Assembly (NCBI GenBank): GCA_019055375.1
Contig: JAHQIW010000727.1
Coordinates: 1 to 64,000 of the forward strand
Source: Parelaphostrongylus tenuis
Taxonomy: Eukaryota; Nematoda; Chromadorea; Rhabditida; Metastrongylidae
Direction of reading: 5' to 3'
Length of the DNA stretch: 64,000 bases
Position 1 is the stretch's first letter, and every line of letters begins with the position of its first letter. The position numbers were made by a program, and so were the translations under genes. Under the pieces are notes generated by a model. The model made no database searches, had not been told where the DNA came from, and worked only from the letters and a program-made list of their open reading frames with translations. This document shows, piece after piece, positions 25,401-36,656 of this stretch.

Positions 25401-28400
25401 GTGATGAAATAATGTTTATGCTAAACTTTTCAGCACTGTCTCACTTAGATTCTGATAGAAATAATTGAATCTGGACGAAATCCGTCAAATATTGGCAAGG
25501 TTTGGAATTGATAAAAAAAACGTAATATAAGAGGGAGTGAAAATCCATCACAATTCGCTAAGAATTTTTGACACTGGGTCGTTTCTCAAAGTATGAAAAT
25601 ATAACTTTTTCTACAGACAAATATTGTAGGTGTCCATGGGAGCACTGGCTGAAAAGACACTAACTGGCATCCGAGCTGATGTCCTCCGTTACTCTTCAGG
25701 TTTGCTACTCCATCATTGATGAACACTCTTTTGCGAAAATTGCACTAGAAATACTTTACGGATGCATACCTAGCTTTATTATGTGTGACATAAAGTGGAT
25801 ACTTGCGTGTTACCTCATGTGGCACTTGCAACGCAGATGTTGAAGGTGCCTTCCATTGCTGAACTGGCAGCTGGCTCAAATCCGAGCTCCCAGTTATGAG
25901 CCTTTCATCTCTTAAAGGTCGCCAGCCTATACACATCTATCTGGGAGAATCACAGCACTCATATGATGTTAACTCTATTATCTAGAATACAATCAATTAC
26001 TTGAGTGATGGTCGGTAGAGTATTCCATTGCTCTTTCCGAATGCCGAAGCTGTTTAAGAAGTTTTCTTAACTCCCACGAGCACGAACAGCAACGCGTCAC
26101 AGTGCGGAACACTTGACTTTATTATATTATTTGGCTGTATAAGTTTTGGCAGAGCATAGACGTGTTGCTGATTTGGACATCTGCCCGACTATGTCGAATT
26201 GATGCTTATTTTGAAGGACCTACAACAGGGTGAACCGCCGCACAATGAACTTCGCATTAATAATGCGACAAACAATCAGAATGATTTTTTAGTGAGAGAA
26301 AACATGGAAAGCTCACAAAGAAAACGCTGCATTAGATAGCTTTTATCATTTTCCCAGCTTTCTTGCCAACAATAGGCTGACATAGTGATGAATGTCTCAA
26401 TCAAAGGCGCTGATTGGTCTAGTCAATTGTGTGGAAATTTCTGAGACGATTTTCTGTGTTCCATACTCATGCTAATTCTCAACACATTTTGGCTACACTC
26501 TTGACTGAGATTTTTAGCGCAGAAGAAAAAGAACAGCTGAACAGTTTTGCGTCTAAGAAAACTGCCTACAGAATGCGAATGCCTTGATGAGCTAATAAAG
26601 ATTGCCAAAAGCTATTGGTTCCTCTTCAGAACTAATATTGCAGATGGAGGAGGAGAGTTTGCGGTTGGTCCAATCTCTTAAGCATGCGCTGTGCATGTTA
26701 CTTCGTGCTAAATATTGCCGCACTTGATGAATGGGTATGGACTCACAATGAAACAGAATAGAACCAGCGTCCATTGCGTGTACCAAAAGGCATCTGTAAT
26801 CACTACGCTATAATCGCTTTCAAAAATCAGTCATAGGAAATGGACCTGAGAAATGGAGACTGGTGTGGCGATGATACGAATGGATTCAGCGTCCACTGTG
26901 TTTACCGCAGAGCATCTCTAACCACTGTGCTTTGATCGCTTTCAAAAATTTTATGATAAAGAAAAGCCAAAAGAAAAAGACAGTTTTTTTGTAGACTTAT
27001 CAAACCAAACTGTTTCACTAGCCTTTTATCGCCCTCCATGTTGATTGAATCATAAGTATTTCTTTTTCCTAATTTTTGTTCAACCGCAGACGTTTGGAAT
27101 AAGTGCCGCCGATGCGGATGCGATTGTCGAAAGAGCAGTACCCGAAGCGTCGAATGGAGTGACGGCTCCTATTTGCGACTTGCAAAAGCTATTCCGTGAA
27201 CTTCGTTCGCTTGGATGCAAAACAGCGCTCTGTACTGCTGATAGCAGGTATCCTATCAAATCGCTAGCATTCTAATCGGGAGAAATTTTGATTTCGCATA
27301 TTATAGCTCATATCAAATGCTACTTAATCTTCCTCTTCAAAACCGTGAATATTAGGGACAGGAACTCACATAGACTTAGTTTCCGACGCCTTTTTGGTGG
27401 CAATATCATAATCTTCTGGAACAAATACCATTTGAATAAAGATCTTTTTTATGCATTCAAAAAAAGAAAACTCATGACTGTCTGGTTAAAGATTCAAAAG
27501 ATTTGTTAAATTAGATATTACATAGCATAAGTGACTCAGTTCAACAGCAAACTGGTAAGTAGGTTTGAGTGAGTAGCGATTCACTTGGTAGATGGCATAA
27601 GAAAACTAATTGGCAATTGGGAAACAGCACGATCCATTTCTTAATCCTTTCGTGACCAAGCCCTTTTCGTTGAAGAGAGCTCTATGCTTTTACTAGTCAT
27701 CCGATAGCTCAAATCTCGACAATTTCAATATTTCACTTGGTTTTTGAAAAGATCTTTGCATTGTACTGTAGCAGCGAGAATGAAGTTATATTATACACTC
27801 GCTCTGCTCTGTTCCCCCGGCCAGAGTATGCGGATAGATTTCATCAAAAATTCGATAGTCATTTGATAACGTAAATCTTGACAATTCTATGGCTGGGTTT
27901 GTATTTTGAAAAGGTCGTCAAGGCTGTGATAAAAGTAAAAGAAAATTACGTTTCAACTTCACAGTCTCCGTATCACATAATAAATATTTACGCGCCATGA
28001 GCATAAGAGCGCGTAGTTTTCTAATGATTTTCACTCCTGGTGAGAACAAGAAGCAGAAAAAATGAGGATATTAAGTGACATAAATATATTTACATGGGAC
28101 TGAAAAGCGCTACGAGTAAATCAAGGAAATATTCCGCGATTTTTTTGTGACGTTCCAGAGCCGCCACTGAACATCAGATGCACGTCCTTGGTATCGCAAC
28201 GCTGTTAGACATCATTGTGTGTGGTAACGACGACGGAATCATTCCGAAGCCAAGCCCACATTGTGCGATTCAGATCTGCAAACGACTTGATGTTCCACTA
28301 AAGGTAAAGCTCACGTATCAGGCTACAAAATCAGGCATGAATACGAAAAAACCTTTGTGGGCAAAAGACTGATGTGATTGGAAGAAAAATATATGTTTTT

Positions 28401-29680
28401 CAGTATCTATTATATCTATGCCGCTATTAATTATAAACGTTAATACTAATGTTAATAGATCCTTTTAAATAGAGTTCTCTGTGTTAGGTGAAAATTTCGC
28501 TTGACATAGAGTCTAAACCGTTCGTCTTCGACTCTGTGTTAGGTGAAAATTTTGCTTGACATAGAGTGTAATACGTTCGTCTTCGATGACTCTCTGTAAG
28601 GGAGCAGAGCTCCCGAGAGAACTGACTCTAAAAATATCGAAAGACGACGGGTTCTGCCCGACTAACGAGTCTGTAAGGACGAATCACGTGTATCGGGCTG
28701 TACAAGAGCCCTTACCAGACCACACGACAGGTTGGCTCAAATAATAATGAAAGGATCTATTGAAATTTGAGCGTGGTCTTAATAAAGCACTTGAAATAAA
28801 GGTACTAATGTTAGTATTGAATAATATTGGAATAAGTATTCCCTAGGGCTTTTTCTAAAAGCCATGATTAGCGCGTTGCTTCTAGAATAACCAGTCTCGC
28901 TTTGATTTCCTATGAATGCTTGCTGTCGTCAGGTTTTCAATTCTTTTACAAGAAAAAGTCTCAAGGGCGACTGTGGCGTAGTGGTCAGAGGTGTCCTACG
29001 ACAGCCTGTGGTCTGTAATTCGACTCTGCTCCCAAGGCTCATCAAGTCATTGATCCCTATGGAATCGGATAATCGGCATTAGAATAGTTTAGGCAAATTA
29101 CATCACTAACTTGATACATTGGTAAAAAACCACGGCGAGACATTGTAAAGGCCAGATATGCATTCAATCATCCCAAACAATACTTTAGAGATTTGAATGC
29201 ATTGTGCATCCTTCGAGAACCGATAGACGCTGAAAGCTCCAGAATTTCAGACCATCAATCAATCACAGTGCCAAAATATTACTGCATGCAAATTGTTTGA
29301 TTTACCCTTCATTAACTGTTTGAAAGAATTTTCCAGAGAACTGTTAGCTTATTTCGTATCATCTTATGTGCAACATGAATTTCATCCTACTTTATCCTAA
29401 ATTCAGGTCGACCAATGTATGTTATTGTTCTTCAAATTTCGCTGATAAGCATAATTTGGAGATCAGCGGGAGAAGTGATCTTTTTCAAACTTGACTAGAA
29501 ATAAGTTCCTCAACTATTCTTTCATTTTTTTCTCAAATTTGGAAAATTCAGCAAACAATAATGGTTGGTGACACGATTGTGGATCTGAAAATGGGTCGTG
29601 TGGCAGGACTGAGGTGTACAGTTGGTGTATTGACTGGCGTCGGTAATAGGGACACCCTTGGAGAGTACACTGACTACTTT
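22380..29680 (+). CDS. HAD-superfamily hydrolase, phosphoglycolate-phosphatase-like (gene span, 3' end unresolved)
   Basis: Haloacid-dehalogenase-type phosphohydrolase, probably acting on a small phosphorylated metabolite in the cytosol. The substrate cannot be told from sequence. Six exons are supported: 22,380-22,483; 23,101-23,176; 25,630-25,699; 27,090-27,247; 28,159-28,303; 29,552-29,680. Motif I is FDKDGTLVD (nucleophile and general acid Asp), motif II is ALCTADS (Thr), motif III is the Lys in IIPKPSPH, and motif IV is [12 protein letters not shown]. The order and spacing fit subfamily I with a helical C1 cap between motifs I and II. The ATG directly follows a TCGTTGCAG acceptor, so the 5' leader is either trans-spliced or joined to a non-coding exon ending near 22,330. 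Exons 1-3 and 4-6 are in phase. Exon 3 ends in phase 1 while exon 4 needs phase 0, so a small exon between them is probably missing from my model. The C-terminus after TDYF is not located; a 9-codon exon at 30,013-30,042 is possible. Confidence 0.88.
23101..23176 (+). CDS. HAD hydrolase exon 2 (cap region)
   Basis: The acceptor is GTTCAG. In phase with exon 1 it gives [19 protein letters not shown] and ends AAG|GTGAAT in phase 0. Typical start of the helical cap that follows motif I. Confidence 0.82.
23177..25629 (+). other. Intron 2 of the HAD gene
   Basis: About 2.45 kb. No nested gene recognised. The frame at 24,216-24,521 is open but unsupported. Confidence 0.6.
25630..25699 (+). CDS. 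HAD hydrolase exon 3 (cap region)
   Basis: After ATATTGTAG it reads [19 protein letters not shown] in the phase set by exon 2. The GSMGxLxExT-like helix is typical of the cap in this family. The donor CAG|GTTTGC leaves phase 1, which does not match exon 4. Either a micro-exon or an alternative donor is needed. Confidence 0.72.
25700..27089 (+). other. Intron 3 of the HAD gene with SINE-like remnants
   Basis: About 1.4 kb. It should contain the missing small exon if the exon 3 and exon 4 phases are to match; no convincing one was found. It also holds two degenerate tRNA-like segments on the minus strand (26,720-26,960). Confidence 0.5.
26720..26960 (-). repeat. Two tandem degenerate tRNA-like (SINE) segments
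   Basis: Two copies about 145 bp apart share, on +, GCGTCCA(T/C)TG(C/T)GT..., a ...CATCT(G/C)TAA..CACT word and ATCGCTTTCAAAAAT. Read on minus they carry A-box/B-box-like words. Confidence 0.45.
27090..27247 (+). CDS. HAD hydrolase exon 4 (motif II)
   Basis: The acceptor is CAACCGCAG. It encodes [20 protein letters not shown], then [19 protein letters not shown] with motif II Thr, and ends AGC-AG|GTATCC in phase 2. This is the return from the cap into the Rossmann core. Confidence 0.85.
27650..27990. repeat. Approx. 160-bp repeat, two units
   Basis: The core CGATAGCTCAAATCTCGAC (27,701) recurs in diverged form at about 27,861, a spacing of about 160 bp. It is followed in each case by a TTTTGAAAAG(A/G)TC word and a GTAGCAGCGAGAATGAAG-like word. 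The same core appears at 37,665, 52,970, 53,128, 54,015, 54,165, 54,325, 58,713 and 59,723. Satellite-derived or dispersed tandem repeat. Confidence 0.55.
28159..28303 (+). CDS. HAD hydrolase exon 5 (motif III)
   Basis: The acceptor is GACGTTCCAG. In phase it continues [20 protein letters not shown], then [19 protein letters not shown] carrying the motif III Lys, and ends CTAAAG|GTAAAG in phase 0. Confidence 0.88.
28436..28826. mobile_element. Possible non-autonomous element with terminal inverted repeats
   Basis: AATACTAATGTTA at 28,442 and its near-complement TAATGTTAGTATT at 28,806 could be terminal inverted repeats of a roughly 390-bp element inside HAD intron 5. The interior contains a 55-bp tandem duplication and the sequence shared with 8,075-8,185. 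No coding capacity. Confidence 0.4.
28477..28590. repeat. 55-bp tandem duplication
   Basis: Two copies beginning CTCTGTGTTAGGTGAAAAT (28,477 and 28,532), each ending in GTTCGTCTTCGA, with few mismatches. Confidence 0.85.
28964..29241 (+). repeat. tRNA-derived SINE, family 1 (diverged copy)
   Basis: The tRNA-like head is CTGTGGCGTAGTGGTCAGAG with a B-box-like TAATTCGACTCTG. The family body (GGCGAGACATTGTAAAGGCCAG, GCATTCAATCA) and tail (CGCTGAAAGC) follow. Compare the better copy at 53,450-53,753. Confidence 0.6.
29552..29680 (+). CDS. HAD hydrolase exon 6 (motif IV)
   Basis: The acceptor is GAAAATTCAG. It encodes [19 protein letters not shown] with the motif IV GDxxxD acids, then [20 protein letters not shown]. 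The donor is GTAAGT at 29,681, phase 0. At least one further exon must encode the extreme C-terminus. Confidence 0.88.
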
Positions 29681-30174
29681 GTAAGTGCGCTTTTCTTCGT
29701 TTGAAAAACTTAAAATCATGTTTTCTTGAAGTACTTCCATCACGGTACCAGAAAAAACTTTCTTAACCAGCAAGCACATTGAATGAAATCTGCTAATGGC
29801 GCTAGTTTACTCACCTCCATACTTTAAGAAATATCTTAGCTCGAGCTTTCATCTAAGAAGAAAGTGAGTGTTTATTACGAGCTGTGATGTCTAGCGATGT
29901 TCCTTCAACACTTCCGTCGATGGTGAACCATGGGAAGAAATGGAACCAAAAATCTTTAGGGAATGGATCTTCTAACAGGCAGATGATTTTCGGACGTTAT
30001 ACTACTTTTCAGGCTTTATGTAGTAACGCTCAATTAATTTAATATGACAAGAAATGACTCACTCCGTCGACCGTTAACTCATTCTGAGCCTGCAGCCATA
30101 TCGGAGACTCGTTCGGCTTCAGGAAATCAGTCATATTTTTCATTACTGTCTTTAACATTCAAGACCCAGTGTTA

Positions 30175-30600
30175 TAGGTTGGTGAGCTCTGGACGTCGGG
30201 AATGGATATTCACGGGTAGCTTATCAGCCTCTCGGAGGAGACCGGGCTATCAAAAACCAGGCCATCGAAGATTCAGGCTATCAAAGATAAGGTGGGCCGG
30301 ACACGTGATGCGCTTTAATGATAACCAATGGATATCCGATGGCTTCAACGATAACCGAACCGTTACTGATTGAATTCCCACTTCATGTCAGTCGCTCCAC
30401 AGGAGGCCAGAGGCCATCAACCCGGTGGCCCAATTTCTTAACGAGAACTCTAGAAGAAAGATATGATGCTCAACGAATTCCTAGAAGGAGCAAAATCCAC
30501 TCAGCTTGTCTTTAACGCCATAGGGATAATTGGGAGTATTACCTTGGGCCCGCTGAAATCACTGTCCGCATAGCGACGACAGGTGATAGAGGTGAATCCT
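30175..30600 (+). mobile_element. RTE-type retrotransposon 3' fragment
   Basis: The open frame contains SKIRWAGHVMRFNDNQW, the hallmark C-terminal segment of RTE-clade ORF2 in these nematodes. It continues in broken frames (TRWPNFLTRTLEERYDAQR-like) and ends near the tail CGACAGGTGATAGAGGTGA. It is 5'-truncated and full of stops, so dead. Confidence 0.8.
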
Positions 30601-32268
30601 ACTAAGATTTGCCTCGTCACATCATCCTCAAACGCTTAGAATTATAGCTGTTCTTTACACCATCACGGAAATACTACCACGGTGGCAGTGCCCTATTTCA
30701 GAGCAACAAATTCCCATCCAAACCGTAGAGAATAGCAGAGTTTTGAGAAAAAACCAAATTTGACCTATCTGTAGCTTCTATGAAGACCAAGTTGTACCGC
30801 TATTCAACGCTTTATGGAGGAAGATCGAAGGCACCAAGTTGCACCTGAAGCCGCATCTAAACACGAATTCAACTGCCGTCGGATGATGCCACTTAAGATA
30901 TTAAACGAATTAGAGAGGTACTGGAACCCACATGACTTATGAGAGCTGAACATCTAAGTGTTTTAACAAAAAATATTCAAGGATGTCCATTAAATCTTGG
31001 AAAATGGTCACCAAGTGATTCTATGCTTTAAAAGATGGCAAAAATGTTAGTTTGCAGTTTGTGCGATGAAAATGATATTTTACGGATATCAGCTTGGAAG
31101 AAATAATATTTTTAGCTAGACAACGTCAGTGAACTACCGCTGCTGATCTCAAAGACAATTAATCACTGCACGAAGAGAGGTTAAAAGGTCTAAGGAAAAT
31201 CACGATCTCCACAAATTCTTTCATAGCCTTCACCACAAACGTCACAATCTTTTGTAACAGCACTTTTATTAGCTTGTCAAGCTACTAACATCACCCCAAA
31301 CCGTCACTCCTTTATGAACTAGTTCGATCCACCAATATCCAACAAAGTTCGCGAACAAGGAGAAATTCATCAGTAGCCCTAACGAGGCACAAAGTGGAAC
31401 ATATTATTCATTTTCCAAAAGTTTATCAGCCATTCTATTTTTGTCAGCCATTTAAGCTTATTAAGAAATTCCAGATATGTAAAATACACTCCCAAAAGCA
31501 GTTGTACAGCAAAGCTGTTTCTGAGAAAAAAGTTCTGTGGTAACATCAATTTATCGATACACCCAACCTAATCCCTAACCGGTGTTACGTGTTACTAATC
31601 AATGAATCTCAGATCTCGCGGTTTCATTCTTCAATAATCTAGTCGGGTTCAGATCTCTTCTGTTTTCTCTTAGAATTAGTCTACTGGTAATCAATAGGAA
31701 CGTGTGCATTTTACGTTGCTTTTATTACAATGTTGTTCCCTTGCATAGTACAGGCCACTTCACTTCTTCTTAACTCGCTTAAGTGTTGTGTAATTGTGTG
31801 AAGCATCTAATCTTTGACGGACATCCTTGTTGTTTTTGTCTTTGTTCCTTAATAACAATACGGACCTCGATAGTTTATAGCCAAAAGGTAATAACTCACT
31901 AGTATGTTGTGAAGGCTACTTGATCCTTGTGATTGGTTGCCCACTGCAACATGACTAGTGCACAGCCTATCGCGAACAAAAGCTTCTAAAATGGTCATAT
32001 TTTTTGTGGTCACAGTGACGCTATGTAGGAAATCGCAATAATCAGTTGAACTATGAGTAGTCTCAAGGTGCACATATGCACATATGTATAAATATTTTGT
32101 CATTTATGACAGTATCATTCATGTCATCGTCAATCTGAGTGGCCGTAGTCATTAATTTATTTACATTTGTACATGTAGTTGTGTCTCATTGGAAATAAAC
32201 TGGTAAATATCTCCAGTAATCACGTTCACCTTCCTACTATATAATAGTAAAATTTTTTATCTTTACAG
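30601..32268. other. No gene recognised
   Basis: AT-rich sequence downstream of the HAD gene. The missing HAD terminal exon could be here, but I could not identify it. Confidence 0.4.
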
Positions 32269-32398
32269 CCTACAAACCACTTTTATCGGTTATCCCTACA
32301 AGTACGACAGGGACACGTCGTCAGCCCTGCCCCGCCGCGCGCGGTCGCACTAGCCATTAGAGCACTACGAGCTGCTGACCGCGAGGAGAGTGATAGAG
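32269..32398 (+). CDS. Candidate GC-rich exon, frame uncertain
   Basis: A very good acceptor (TTTTTTATCTTTACAG) is followed by a locally GC-rich 130 bp. One frame runs open throughout (SPAPPRAVALAIRALRAADR, helix-like) to a possible donor GAG|GTGGGA. A second frame gives FIGYPYKYDRDTSSALPRR then a stop, which would suit a terminal exon. The GC spike contrasts with the surroundings. It could be an exon of an unrecognised gene, an HAD 3' exon, or part of a tRNA-like repeat read on minus. Confidence 0.28.
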
Positions 32399-33454
32399 GT
32401 GGGAGCGTGTTTCTGTCATACCCAAAGGGTCAGTAGTAAAGTAGCTGAATGGATTGTTTGTTCACTTCGCTACGCACGTTCACAAAAAAGGACACACACG
32501 CCTAAAAATGGTTGCACCTGTAGAAGATTTGGGCATGTAGTATTCGTTCTCGACGCGGGTTGCAGAATTGCCATTACCGCATGATGTATGCTATTTTGAC
32601 TGCCAATCGAAATAAATTTATCGTAGCAAGGGTCAGAACAGAAAAATTGCTCTCCACAAGAAATTATTTAGAAAATGTCTTTCCTGAATACTTCCTAAAT
32701 ACGACTCTTGAATACATCATCTGGATATTAGGTAGGTATTAATGGGAAGATAAGAGATGAAAATGAGTCATAGGCATGTGCTTGAAGTCGACACAATCAC
32801 AAGATGTGTTTTGGGAAGTGGACGCTTTACACGTTTATTTCAAGACACAGTTATCGGTAGCGAGTTTGTGTGTGCTGATGCACATAAATAGTTGACTAAA
32901 ATAAGTGTTAATTAACAAATGACTTGCCAGAATTTTTACGTACATCAGAATTCAAGCAAAGCTGTTGATGCAGAGCAATGTAAGAAAGAAGAACTGCAGC
33001 TGCGACTGTATTCTCTACTACCACATCCTTTGTATGGTGCACCATTTATGCAGACTGTCACACCAGTTTTGACTGTCTAAGTTACATAACAGTTCATTCA
33101 TGTCAAAAATGTAGTATGAGCCAAGGTAATTTGCGGTTGCTTACATTAGCAAATAGACGAGAACATTTTTCTTACTGGATTTGTGATTGATACATCCAAG
33201 CATTTACATTTCTATCTGGATATGTTCCTCTCCTTACTTGATACTAGGGACACTGTTTACATTTTGCTAAAAGTAAAGCCAAATGGGCTATTAGCATCCA
33301 CCCCAGATTTTAGTCGGCCTATACACTGAGCCAGTTAAGGATAGATTAACGATCGTTTGTATATCAGTGGTTGAAAATATCTGGTCAACTACGCAAGATT
33401 CGATGCCGCTCCACGGCATCACCCAGATATTCCAGCTGGATATTATCACAGATA

Positions 33455-34005
33455 TTGATCCATAGCATCGACTATTTCTAAAAACCTCGCAATAAACATT
33501 CACCATAATTTTGAAAATGTTTAAAGCCTTGGCGAGGTTGGTACACCAGAGCCATACAAGTGTTTCGGAGGTCTCGCTAACTCGTTAGTGGCCCACGCCA
33601 AACATTAAGCCCCGCATTGTAGCAAGGGGGTAGGCGTATGTTGCAACAGCACGGCGTACAATGACACTGTGTTATCATCACTTTCAGTCGATTGATCGTG
33701 ATTGGTAGATACAAATTGATCCATATCATCGAGTGTATGTCAACCTCGCAATAAACATTTAATACAGTTTTTGAGAATGATATGGAGCAATTTGTAGCTA
33801 ACATCCGCGATCAATCGATTGAAAGTGGTGATAGCATACTGTCATTGTACGTTGTGCTGTAGCCACATACGCCTCCCTCCTCGCTACAATGCAGGGCTTA
33901 ATGTGGGGCGTGGGCCACTAACGAGGGGGCGAGACCTCTGAAACACGGGTATAGCTCTGCCGTACCAACCTCGCCAAGGCTTCAATCATTCTTGAAAATC
34001 ATATT
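33455..34005. repeat. Long inverted (foldback) repeat
   Basis: The left arm (about 33,515-33,730) and right arm (about 33,785-33,995) are imperfect reverse complements. They share GCCTTGGCGAGGTTGGTAC, AGTGGCCCACGCC and CAATCGATTGA-like words. CCTCGCAATAAACATT occurs both outside the left arm (33,486) and in the centre (33,739), as in the 51-375 copy. Arms total about 210 bp each. Non-coding. Confidence 0.75.
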
Positions 34006-36416
34006 ATCAAGGCTACTTTATAGCGCTGGGATTTCTGACGTGTCCTTCAGGTTAGCGTTATAATTGCGGTGGAATGAATGGTTCTCTCTCGTTTAAATAT
34101 TACTACTGCTTCACATCATTGATATACTCTGAAAGTGAAAACTTCGTAGGGTTGTAACCAAGATTCAACAAACTCTTCACTTCAACATTAATCGGCTCTC
34201 TCTACGATTTTAAAAGTTGATGATATTTGTGGAGCATTTTGGAAAAAATGCTAAAAGTCTTTTTGAAGCTTACATTAGTTTGGTATAATGTTGCTGCAAA
34301 ATATTGCGGGTTGGTAATTTTTCAGATCAAGCAATTTTCGAAATAACTACAGCAATGTCTTCCTTCAACTCACCGCAGTTGCGTCATTAAAGGAAAAGTG
34401 CACTTCCGCTTGATGGACAAGTGCAGTGTTTCTACCGATGAGATACTTGCGCATCATATTACAATTAATGCAGCAATCTTTCCGGCCTCATTCTGCTGCA
34501 ACATAAGTGTATAGAGCTTTTATGAAGAGTAAGTTTTCATAGTATCATGCAGATGCTTTCGTAGAAGATTTTTGACCACTTAATATCCCAACTTACTTCC
34601 CTTCAGGTACCTTACTCCATTTCAATCGACAGGTGTTTCATAAAGAGGAATAATTTTTGAAAGACGCCTACTGACAATGTGGCTTTTCGACCAAATATGA
34701 AGAACCCTTATATTTTTTTCTGTTCCTTTGAAAAATCATAAACTCTAAAGAACCTTCCCCCTTGTGGCGACGTCCATCGGCATTTCTCAATATCCATGTC
34801 ATTTTCGTTCCATTGCATTTCGGTACATCAATGGTGAAAAATGATATATTTGTACTGAACATGCCGACATATAATAAATAATAATTTGTGAAAAAGATGA
34901 AAACTTGAACAGCCTTTGCCCAGGCGGTTTTTCAAAGATTCAGACTGGAATTACCAAAGAATCTCATTGAATTTTCACGACAATTTTCTAGAAAGTCGCC
35001 GCCATTTTTTACGCATTCACTACGAATTCAGTTGAACAGTAAGACAATTTTTCTCAGCACTAAATTAGGAAAAAAAGTTAAGCACTTTACAGTCCCATAA
35101 AAGAGGCCTTGCTCCATGACTTCAAGAGTATATTTGAATACTGTAAGTTAATGCAGTCTTATGTTTATTTGAACTACAAAATGCGAAATGGCTGCGCGCA
35201 TAATCTATTTTGAGTTGAAAATTTTACGCTAACCATAAAAATCAAGGATTCTGTAATTAGTATCATTGCGTCCTTCTGGAAATCCCACTTCTCATGTACG
35301 TAGTGTAACAAAGCGTTACTTGAGCTAAAGAGAAAGAACATTAATTGAATTGACTTTATCTGCGTGACGATAATCTATAATTCGTTATCATTTAACAGTC
35401 AATTGATGAACTTTTTGGTTGAACTTATTGGTTCAAACAAAAGCATTTATTGTTTCAATATCATAGGTATCAGATTCAACATTTACTGTCACGAATCTAT
35501 TGAAAACATTAAATGTTCTATGAAAGAAGGAGAAGTACAACGAAAGCACTCGATCTTGTGAACTCTTAATTCGAACCGTGGGCTTTTCTGTTATTGGGCA
35601 GTGATTTCTGAAAAAACTTGCTTGGTATTTAGATACTCCATGAAGTCATTAATGATCTTCCGGCTGACTTCCTTATAACAGATTGGAAGTGATGATATAA
35701 CTACCACGAGTAGAAACAACATTTCCAGATGACAGATGCAGGCAAGAACAGTATTAAAAGTGCATTATACAACTATGCTTGGAGTAATGATCAAGGATTT
35801 GTTTGTATATATGATTCACCGCAACGTTGCTACTAAAGCGTTTCTTGAATTCCACTGATCATGAAGAATTTTAGCGAGTTATCTGTTCCATTTTCCTCAG
35901 TTATTTACGAACATTGGGACAGACTATATTGCAACAAGCAACAGTGCCCAAAATATAATTTTTGTGAAGAGCTAGCTTTCTGGGGCACATTTTGTTTTTG
36001 ACTTTCTTCTACAACGCTCTAGCTTCGAAATTAGAACTTTGCTTTGCATGCGTCGCGCATTATCGCTCGTATTTTCTGCAAAACAGGATTCTTTTCTCGC
36101 GCTATCAATAATCGTCGATAGCGTGAATTTCCAAAATTTCAAGAGTGTATTTGTAGGCATAGAAGGCTTGGCACTTTTGCGCTATCTTCGCCATTTTCGA
36201 GCTCGTTGAGCAAAGGAAGTTTTCTGATTTCTTTTATCGTTTCAGCAGTCATTTGATGTTGCGATCTTGAGAATATTAATGGTCTGCATTTATGTTCAAA
36301 ACTGCTTCAAATTGCGCTGTACCAGTAAAATTACGCTCTACTCTCGGCCGTTTATATAAACCTCGCTCAAAACAATAACGTTCTGATAACATAACAACAA
36401 GTTTGAGCCAGTTATT
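34006..36416. other. No gene recognised
   Basis: AT-rich. An acceptor-like TTATCGTTTCAG at 36,243 lies upstream of the next gene and could mark a 5' leader or trans-splice site. Confidence 0.4.
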
Positions 36417-36656
36417 ATGAGGTCTGATATGAGCACTTGCAGAATGCTAGACAGGTACCTCTTTCGCTCTTCCGGACTCCTCAGTAGTACAGGTTGCTTC
36501 GGTTCAATTGATCCATTATTAACAGAGCCCTATAGAAAGAAATCGACACCGGATATAGATCACCGCAAGACAAGTGACAAGATCCCCGACACTGCAGTGA
36601 CCACAGTCGAGTATTTGCGGTTGGAGACGCTAGACCTCGCTCAAAACAATATCAAG
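36417..36656 (+). CDS. Unknown gene, exon 1
   Basis: Eighty codons from ATG to AAG|GTGATG. Codon usage and composition are clearly more protein-like than in neighbouring frames. Confidence 0.5.
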
